From positions 1-38,816 of the forward strand of contig CAITEO010000060.1 in NCBI GenBank assembly GCA_903891505.1: a stretch of DNA of 38,816 nt, in the 5' to 3' direction. Under the pieces are notes generated by a model. It was given only the letters and a program-made list of their open reading frames with translations, was not told where the DNA came from and made no database searches. The position numbers and the translations under genes were made by a program. Of the stretch, positions 7,689-14,418 are shown piece after piece; positions within the stretch are counted from its first letter, which is position 1; the number at the start of each line of letters is the position of its first letter. The DNA is from an uncultured Candidatus Woesearchaeota archaeon (GTDB lineage: Archaea; Nanobdellota; Nanobdellia; Woesearchaeales; 21-14-0-10-32-9).

Positions 7689-9368
7689 ATGAGTCAAAAA
7701 CAGGCAGAAATAACAACATTTGATCAAATCTGCACCTATGACAACATCAGACTTGCCTATGAACGAGCAAGAAAAAGAAAAACTAAAAAAACATATGTAA
7801 TAGAATTTGAACAAAATTTAGATCAAAATATTCGCGAGTTACAAAAAGAACTTATAACAGAAACATATTTTCCAAAACCACTCAAAATATTCATAATCCG
7901 CGAGCCCAAAACTAGAAAGATTAGCAAATCAGAATTTAGAGATAGAGTGATTCATCATGCAATATGCAACATCATAGAGGAAAAATTTGACAAAGCATTT
8001 ATTCATGATAGTTATGCCAATAGAATAGGTAAAGGAACATTAAAAGCAATTAAACGCTTCGATGAGTTCAAAAGAAAAGTTTCAAAAAACAATACAATAG
8101 ATTGTTATTTTCTTAAAGCAGACATAAAACATTATTTCGAAACAGTCAATCACAATATTTTAATAAAAATACTTGAGGATAAAATCAAGGATGAAAAAAC
8201 AATACGCTTGATAAAAATAATTCTTTCTAATCATAAATCTGAGCATGAAGGTAAAGGGATGCCACTTGGAAATCTAACAAGTCAGTTCTTCGCTAATGTT
8301 TATCTAGATAAATTAGATCAATATGTTAAGCACGAACTTAAAATCAAATATTATATTAGATATGTAGATGATTTTATAATTTTAGATCATTCCATAGACA
8401 TTCTCCAAGAATACAAACGAAAAATAAATCATTTTCTTAATGAAGAACTCAAGCTTGAACTTCATCCCGACAAATCGAAAATCTTGCCAATAGAAAGAGG
8501 AGCAAATTTTCTCGGATTCAGAATATTTAATCATCACAGACTAATAAGAAGAAAAAATCTCAAAAAGTTCCAGAGAAAATACAGCAAAATTAAGACGGCA
8601 CATAAAAAAGGTTTAGTATCGAGAGAGAAAATTATAGAGAAGTTCGAAGGCTGGTTAACCTACATAAATCATGCAGACACATATAAATATAGAAGACATT
8701 TAGCGAGAAACTTGAATCAAGATTTTCCACTTGAATGTGAAATAAAACTTGCGAACATAAAAAAACACGAAAATGAAATAAAAAGAACAGATACATTAAA
8801 CTTTCAATATTCTCCACAAAAAACGTTGCGATTATTTAACAATAAACTCACAATCAAACAAATAGCAGAAAAAAGAAGAATAAAAGAATCAACGGTCTAC
8901 GAACACTTGACTAAACTCATCGAATACAACCAATACTCAGTTTGGAAGGTTCTTCAAAAAGAAAAAATCATCAAAATAAGCAGACAAATAATCACGGAAA
9001 ACGACTCGCTAAAAGAAATCAAACAAAGAATAAATGATAATAATCTAACATATAACGAGATAAATTTGGTTTTGGCAAGTATCAAGGCGAGAAACAAAAA
9101 GAAAAATATACTGTTCCACATTAAATGGTATAAAAATAATTATTGCAGAAGAAAATGTTTCTTCGACCAAAAACAAATGCTTGCTTGCGAAGCAAAATTT
9201 AACCAACTAATAAGCAACAACCCTCAACTAAACATAACAAGAAAAGAATTTCTAGACCTATTCAATCACCATATCAAAATATGCACATTGTCAGACAAGA
9301 AAAAAGAAGAATATGTACCTTGGGCTGAATTCAAAGTCAGACTCGCACTAAACAAAAAAACGCGATAA
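7689..9368 (+). CDS. DGR-type reverse transcriptase with C-terminal HTH-like extension (559 aa)
   Basis: RT motifs FLKADIKHYFETV, GMPLGNLTSQFFANVYLDKLD (SQ variant of domain 4), IRYVDDFIIL, ANFLGFRI. Extension contains TIKQIAEKRRIKESTVYEHLTKL and LKEIKQRINDNNLTYNEINLVLASIK. Confidence 0.93.
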   Translation: MSQKQAEITTFDQICTYDNIRLAYERARKRKTKKTYVIEFEQNLDQNIRELQKELITETYFPKPLKIFIIREPKTRKISKSEFRDRVIHHAICNIIEEKFDKAFIHDSYANRIGKGTLKAIKRFDEFKRKVSKNNTIDCYFLKADIKHYFETVNHNILIKILEDKIKDEKTIRLIKIILSNHKSEHEGKGMPLGNLTSQFFANVYLDKLDQYVKHELKIKYYIRYVDDFIILDHSIDILQEYKRKINHFLNEELKLELHPDKSKILPIERGANFLGFRIFNHHRLIRRKNLKKFQRKYSKIKTAHKKGLVSREKIIEKFEGWLTYINHADTYKYRRHLARNLNQDFPLECEIKLANIKKHENEIKRTDTLNFQYSPQKTLRLFNNKLTIKQIAEKRRIKESTVYEHLTKLIEYNQYSVWKVLQKEKIIKISRQIITENDSLKEIKQRINDNNLTYNEINLVLASIKARNKKKNILFHIKWYKNNYCRRKCFFDQKQMLACEAKFNQLISNNPQLNITRKEFLDLFNHHIKICTLSDKKKEEYVPWAEFKVRLALNKKTR

Positions 9369-9415
9369 TCCTTAAGTGTATTACAAACTCCGAGTCGATT
9401 ATATTAATCTTGGGA

Positions 9416-9437
9416 GCCTTCGCAATAGTACGGAGGC
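9416..9437 (+). promoter_or_regulatory. 5'-UTR hairpin covering the Shine-Dalgarno of the recombinase gene
   Basis: GCCTTCG (9416-9422)/CGGAGGC (9431-9437), 7 pairs including one G-U, loop CAATAGTA; GGAGG lies in the 3' arm, just upstream of ATG 9446. Confidence 0.4.
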
Positions 9438-9445
9438 GATACACA

Positions 9446-10006
9446 ATGGTATTTGAATACAAAAGAGAACCCTTAGAAGAAAACGAAATACTAGCCCTAC
9501 GAAAAGCATGCACCACATTCGAGGAAGAACTCATCATAAACGTTCTTCTCGAGACGGGTATGAGAGTCTCGGAATTCGCCAAACTTAGCGACGAAGAGAT
9601 CAGCTGGCAACGAAACTGCATAACCACCATCGGCAAAGGAAACAAAAGACGAGTAATCCCTCTAAGCAAAACCGCACGATTCTATCTAACAGAGTATTTT
9701 AAGGACAACCACAAAATCCATCTAAGCCCTAGAATTATTCAGATGCGTTTAAAGTTTGTTGCTGATAGAGCTCGCATAAAAAAGCCCGTAACACCCCACG
9801 TTTTAAGGCATACTTTCGCTGTATGTTACTTGCATCGTGGTGGAAATGTAAGGGCGTTGCAAGGTATTCTTGGCCACAGTAGCCTCATAACAACCGACGT
9901 TTACCTAAACTACTCAGGTCAGAGAGTTATTGAGGATTTCCAGAAAATATGGGAACAAAAACCAGAACCAAAGCGCGATAACAGCTTGTTAAACTATCTA
10001 GGGTAA
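9446..10006 (+). CDS. Tyrosine recombinase (catalytic domain only)
   Basis: ETGMRVSE, HVLRHTFA, LGHSS, TDVYLNY; start ATG 9446 after GGAGG (ORF track begins at a TTG, 9410). Confidence 0.85.
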   Translation: MVFEYKREPLEENEILALRKACTTFEEELIINVLLETGMRVSEFAKLSDEEISWQRNCITTIGKGNKRRVIPLSKTARFYLTEYFKDNHKIHLSPRIIQMRLKFVADRARIKKPVTPHVLRHTFAVCYLHRGGNVRALQGILGHSSLITTDVYLNYSGQRVIEDFQKIWEQKPEPKRDNSLLNYLG

Positions 10007-10009
10007 AGA

Positions 10010-11236
10010 ATGGCTGAATCAAAGAAAGAAAACAATCCAATGTTTTTCTTCGTCATAATAATCTTAGCTTTGGGGCTTGTTGCATACAAATGGTACGACT
10101 CAACAAATAAAACCGAGCTGTACCACAACATAATTATTATCGGCCTGATAATTTTAGGAGGGGCTCTAGTGCTGGGAGCAATAGTTCTTTTAATTAGAGG
10201 GTACGTGTTAAAGGAGGAAACATCTAAGAAAGTAGCAAAAATACTCATCATCATTATATGTACCATAATAATAGGAAGTTTCATCTATCGAACGTTGTTC
10301 TTGAAAATAATTTTTGATTACACGTACATTTTTCATGGCCTGCTATCGTTAGCGATATTTTTGTTTTACAACTACAGAATTCATTTCAAAATATTCAAGA
10401 AAATAACTAAGAAAAGAGCTGAACAGGAAAGAGAAAGACTAGAAATAGAAGAAATACAAAAACTACTACGACTAGATCTGGATAGACTGGATGTAAATGA
10501 ATTGAATAATTTGCAGGACAAATTAAAAGTTAAAATAGCATCAGGCCGCATAAAAGAATACAACAAAGAAATATGGCATAAATTAGTATTAATACCAAAA
10601 ATTATTGAAATCAAAGAACAAGAAAACGAACTACGCCACATTCTCAAGAGAAAAGATGATGCGTTAGATAATTTAAGAAGAATTCAAGACAAGAAACACG
10701 AAGAAGAAGTAGATGAAGAACAAAAAGAAATTGAAGTATTAGACAAATTAGAAGATGAAGGAAACGTCATAAAAAAAGAAGATCTGTCAGAAGAAGAAAA
10801 AGAACTTCTCCTAGAAAACGATTACAAACAAGTCAACGAATACTGCGTTTACGAACAAAAAGTCATAACAGTTCTAGTTAAACAAATCTTGAATCACTCA
10901 CCAACACACACGTTCTTGGTATGGTCTATTATGAGATTAATCACTGATTTCGGAGTCAAAAACCTCCAGACACATGACACACGAGAAGCAGACATCACGT
11001 TCAAATACAAACATCAATGCTACGCTATCGAGATAGAAACAGGCAGTTTACTAACAAGAAAAAAACAACTAGAAGATAAAGTCAAATATCTCAACAGACG
11101 TTACCCTAAACGCTGGTTTTTTGTAGTTTCAAACAAAAATCTGCAACCAAAGTACAGAAAATACGGAGTCGCCACCCAGAGAGTAGGAGTGGAGAAATTC
11201 TTGAAAAAGATGCTGAAAATACGCACCCAGAACTAG
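10010..11236 (+). CDS. Multi-TM protein with coiled coil and C-terminal PD-(D/E)xK-like nuclease domain
   Basis: N-terminal TM segments, Glu/Lys-rich helix, then EADITFKYKHQCYAIEIETGS (D...ExE). Starts 4 nt after the recombinase ends. Confidence 0.6.
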   Translation: MAESKKENNPMFFFVIIILALGLVAYKWYDSTNKTELYHNIIIIGLIILGGALVLGAIVLLIRGYVLKEETSKKVAKILIIIICTIIIGSFIYRTLFLKIIFDYTYIFHGLLSLAIFLFYNYRIHFKIFKKITKKRAEQERERLEIEEIQKLLRLDLDRLDVNELNNLQDKLKVKIASGRIKEYNKEIWHKLVLIPKIIEIKEQENELRHILKRKDDALDNLRRIQDKKHEEEVDEEQKEIEVLDKLEDEGNVIKKEDLSEEEKELLLENDYKQVNEYCVYEQKVITVLVKQILNHSPTHTFLVWSIMRLITDFGVKNLQTHDTREADITFKYKHQCYAIEIETGSLLTRKKQLEDKVKYLNRRYPKRWFFVVSNKNLQPKYRKYGVATQRVGVEKFLKKMLKIRTQN

Positions 11237-11314
11237 GTGGGTGCACACCCAGTTTTGTCGACAATACACATCTTGAAAAGTGGCACTGAAATGCCTCGAT
11301 GTATATATACATAT

Positions 11315-11335
11315 ACCCCCTGCCCCGCAGGGGGT
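11315..11335. terminator. Hairpin between convergent genes
   Basis: ACCCCCTGC-CCC-GCAGGGGGT, 9-bp perfect stem. Confidence 0.5.
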
Positions 11336-11381
11336 GCTTATTACTACTAGCTGTTGCTTATGCTGAAGCATTCCATGTTAT

Positions 11382-12215
11382 TCAAAATAGATTTTGGTTC
11401 TTGCTTAACTCAGTTATTATATTCATTTTTTCTAATAATTCATCATGACTTATATCTCCACTTGCAAATCTTAACTTTAAAACTTCTATTGGATCTGATA
11501 ACTGCGCTGTAGCCAAATTAGCGCTTCTTACGTTGGTATCTTTTTTTCCAACGAATGCTTTCTCTATTTTTTGTTGCAAGTCTTTTTGGCTTACGTATGC
11601 GTAGATTTGTGTTGTGTAGATATCGCTGTGTCCTAGGCTTCGCTGGATGTAATACAAATCAACACCACGTTCCAACAAATAGGTTGCATAAGTATGTCGT
11701 AGCGTGTGAAAGCTATACAAGTGTCTTTGTTGTTCATTCTTAGTTTTCTTCCAATCCAATAACAATCCTGCTTTTTCAAGATACGCTCTGAATTTCAACG
11801 AGATATAATTTGGACTCACGCCATCACTTGCTGTTGTAGGGATGAAGAACTCTGATTCTGAGACTCGAAACCATTTCTCAATTAATGGTTTGAGGCTTGA
11901 TGGCAACATCACATATCTGTCCTTGCAACCTTTGCCCTGAACAATTTTAATCTTGCAATCAACCAAGTCGACATCTTGTCTTTTGAGCTGACAAACTTCG
12001 CTAATACGCAGACCACAAAACAAAGCCAGCAAGCACGCCAAGAAAATATCAGTCTCATCAATTACTGTGAATAACTCGATTAATTGCTTTTTGTTAAAAA
12101 CATTTGGCAAACTTCGGTTCTTGCCCTCATTTTGGTTTTTTCCTCTACGATTTGAGTGTTTCATTTTTACATTCCTCTCACTAATTGCATGCCTTGTAAT
12201 TTTATGCTTATGCAC
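11382..12215 (-). CDS. Tyrosine recombinase/integrase (XerA/C-like), probable integrase of the element
   Basis: CGLRISEVCQL, YSFHTLRHTYATYLLERGVD, LGHSDIYTTQIYAYV. Adjacent to attR. Confidence 0.88.
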   Translation of the reverse strand: MHKHKITRHAISERNVKMKHSNRRGKNQNEGKNRSLPNVFNKKQLIELFTVIDETDIFLACLLALFCGLRISEVCQLKRQDVDLVDCKIKIVQGKGCKDRYVMLPSSLKPLIEKWFRVSESEFFIPTTASDGVSPNYISLKFRAYLEKAGLLLDWKKTKNEQQRHLYSFHTLRHTYATYLLERGVDLYYIQRSLGHSDIYTTQIYAYVSQKDLQQKIEKAFVGKKDTNVRSANLATAQLSDPIEVLKLRFASGDISHDELLEKMNIITELSKNQNLF

Positions 12216-12559
12216 GCATGGCTGTTGGTTTCGTGTCGGCTTTTGAAGTGCGTATTTAACGCGGTTTTTTGGCTAATTGTGCCCTCTTTGAGTTGAAATC
12301 GTAGTGTTTCAGGTACTCTCTCAAGAAGGCACCACCTGTAAACTTTGTACGGATTGTGTCCGTTCTCAATTAAGAAATTGTATAATTCTCTATCTTTGCC
12401 TAGAAGAATTGATTTCTTTTTGTTGTAATGATATTGTGCAAGCATTCCTATTTTTTGGTGGAAATTGCGAAAATATTCCTCACCAAAACGAACACTCACT
12501 TCTTTCTTTATAGACTCATAATCAATGAGCCAAGTCTTCCGAACAATTTTATCTTTCAC
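12167..12559 (-). CDS. Small ORF upstream of and overlapping the integrase; possible separate DNA-binding/core-binding part
   Basis: 130 aa, same strand, overlaps integrase ORF 11382-12215 by 49 nt; preceded by a shared promoter motif. Confidence 0.55.
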   Translation of the reverse strand: MKDKIVRKTWLIDYESIKKEVSVRFGEEYFRNFHQKIGMLAQYHYNKKKSILLGKDRELYNFLIENGHNPYKVYRWCLLERVPETLRFQLKEGTISQKTALNTHFKSRHETNSHACISIKLQGMQLVRGM

Positions 12560-12633
12560 GAAACACCACCTCTAGTCATTTGTGAAATGCCGAGATTCAG
12601 CCACGACAAGCCCCGACGTCAAGATTTCGCAGA

Positions 12634-12670
12634 ATATAAATCTTTCGTTTCTTTACTACTATCTAGTAAC
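12634..12670 (-). promoter_or_regulatory. Promoter/operator upstream of the integrase operon
   Basis: Minus strand GTTACTAGATAGTAGTAAAGAAACGAAAGATTTATAT, matches 7594-7630 at 29/37 in the same orientation relative to the gene. Confidence 0.6.
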
Positions 12671-12734
12671 TATGTTGGCTTTTCATGTTATTTTCTGTTT
12701 TTTTCTCGTCGGAATAAAACTATTAATAGACGGG

Positions 12735-12752
12735 GAATCTCCGCAGGCTCAT
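12735..12752 (+). repeat. attR-like copy (orphan tRNA-Ile 3' end)
   Basis: GAATCTCCGCAGGCTCAT with no tRNA body upstream. Confidence 0.82.
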
Positions 12753-12999
12753 AACATTCTTGATTATGCGGACGCCGAACGCTAGTGAGAACGTCCGCAG
12801 AAATAACACATGAGACTGCGGACCGAGAGCGCGAGCGACCCTGTCCGCAGGCTCAGACCAGTACGCCCGTCTATGCCCTACTAGGGCAGGACGTTCGCGT
12901 GCTCAGTCCTGCTCCGTAATCCCTTATCAGCATTTCTAAAACAAACTAATTTTAAATAGAAAAGAAACATTATAATAATAAGCAAAGAATCCGTATCTG

Positions 13000-13830
13000 T
13001 TGAAGAAAATGGAAAAGGAAACAAAAATAGAAAAAATTAACAAAATGATGTACATCGATGTGCACGCGCACCTTGACGCGGAAGAATACAAGAATGATCT
13101 AGATAAAGTTCTAGAAGATTGCCTTGCACGTGGCGTCAAAGCAATAATAGTCAACGGTGTACATCCTGAAAGCAACAGAAAAATTCTCGAACTTTCACAA
13201 AAACATCCTATCATCAAACCAGCGCTTGGCTTTTACCCAACACACATTGTTGAAAACAAATGGGACGCAGTCGAAGAAGAACTTAATTTTATACTCCACA
13301 ATAAACAAAAGATTGCAATAGGTGAAGTGGGTCTTGATTACAAATTTGGAGAAGAATCAAAGAATGCACCGAAACACTTAACGATCGATGATCAAAAGAA
13401 AATGCAACGAAAAGCATTTGAGAAATTCATAGAAATAAGTGAGAAAACAAAAAAGCCATTAATAATACATTCAAGAAAAGCAGAACAAGATATTATTGAA
13501 ATGATCGAATCATCTTCTCTAAAAAATCCAGTGTTTCATTGTTTTTCTGGAAAGCGAAAGCTCGTTCAAAAAATCGCGGACAACAAATGGAATTTTTCTG
13601 TACCTGTAACTGCAATTAAACTTCAGCAATTTCAAGAACTCGTGCAGTATACAAACATAAATCAATTGCTGACGGAAACAGACAGTCCATATTTAAGCCC
13701 CGTACTTGGCGAGAGAAATACACCTGCGAACGTTACACTTACTGTGAAAAAAATTGCAGAGCTAAAGGGTTTTGATGAAGAAGAAACATCAAAAACAATC
13801 TTCATGAACTATCAGCGACTATTCTTGTAG
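13000..13830 (+). CDS. TatD-family metal-dependent hydrolase
   Basis: MYIDVHAHLD, GEVGLDY, PLIIHSRKA, FHCFSG, LLTETDSPYLSP. Start may be ~13045. Confidence 0.9.
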   Translation: MKKMEKETKIEKINKMMYIDVHAHLDAEEYKNDLDKVLEDCLARGVKAIIVNGVHPESNRKILELSQKHPIIKPALGFYPTHIVENKWDAVEEELNFILHNKQKIAIGEVGLDYKFGEESKNAPKHLTIDDQKKMQRKAFEKFIEISEKTKKPLIIHSRKAEQDIIEMIESSSLKNPVFHCFSGKRKLVQKIADNKWNFSVPVTAIKLQQFQELVQYTNINQLLTETDSPYLSPVLGERNTPANVTLTVKKIAELKGFDEEETSKTIFMNYQRLFL

Positions 13831-13853
13831 CAAAATCTAATCATTAACAAAAT

Positions 13854-14126
13854 CTACAAATCATCGACGCTCCTAAGCGGATAACCATTCATATCAAGTC
13901 CTTTCTTGAAAGAAACAATATTACAATTCGTGCAAATGAAAAATGGACCAAACTTTCCTTCTTTTATGTCGAGGTATCGACCGCACGCACATTTCAAATC
14001 AACAAGTTCCATGTCTTTATGACGTGTGCATACAGGAACCTTCTGAGAATTTTTTGTAATCGCTGCGCCCCCACAGAACGGACAATGCGATACATTCTCT
14101 TCCGAATAAACTTTGCGCATGAACAT
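13854..14126 (-). CDS. Small zinc-ribbon protein
   Basis: CPFCGG, CACG, CTNC cysteine pairs in 90 aa. Confidence 0.65.
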   Translation of the reverse strand: MFMRKVYSEENVSHCPFCGGAAITKNSQKVPVCTRHKDMELVDLKCACGRYLDIKEGKFGPFFICTNCNIVSFKKGLDMNGYPLRSVDDL

Positions 14127-14418
14127 GAAATCACTTTTCTCTTTGACTTAATTTTCTCTAACTTTCAACTCCCTCTAATTTTCTCAATAATATATTTTTA
14201 TTTCTCTGACCAATCTGCGCGTACGCGCAGTCAGGCTCACCGTACGGCGAGAAAACATCTGAGGAACCAAAAAAAATTACTAATCATAAAAAATGCGACG
14301 TAATGAAAAACAAAAAATAATCAAACAAAATAATTAATTAAAATCCAAAAAAATCCGCGATGCAGATTTTTTAGACGCAGAAAATGCAAAAGCATTTTCT
14401 TCGAAATAAAAAAAACAT

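Larger units (their letters stand above)
1121..12752. mobile_element. Integrated element in tRNA-Ile carrying a DGR, a MoxR/VWA operon and two tyrosine recombinases
   Basis: Exact 18-bp direct repeat GAATCTCCGCAGGCTCAT at 1121-1138 (tRNA 3' end) and 12735-12752; recombinase ORFs at 9446-10006 and 11382-12215; accessory content in between. Confidence 0.82.

Noticed and set aside
7689-9368. RT as a group II intron maturase or retron RT
   Set aside because: No intron ribozyme domain V/VI recognised nearby, GNLTSQ instead of a typical SP motif, no HNH endonuclease, and a matching TR/VR system is present.
14215-14251. 16-bp palindrome CTGCGCGTACGCGCAG and adjacent CTCACCGTACGGCGAG
   Set aside because: Real inverted repeats, but in an ordinary intergenic region upstream of a minus-strand gene and downstream of PPDK; most simply a terminator.
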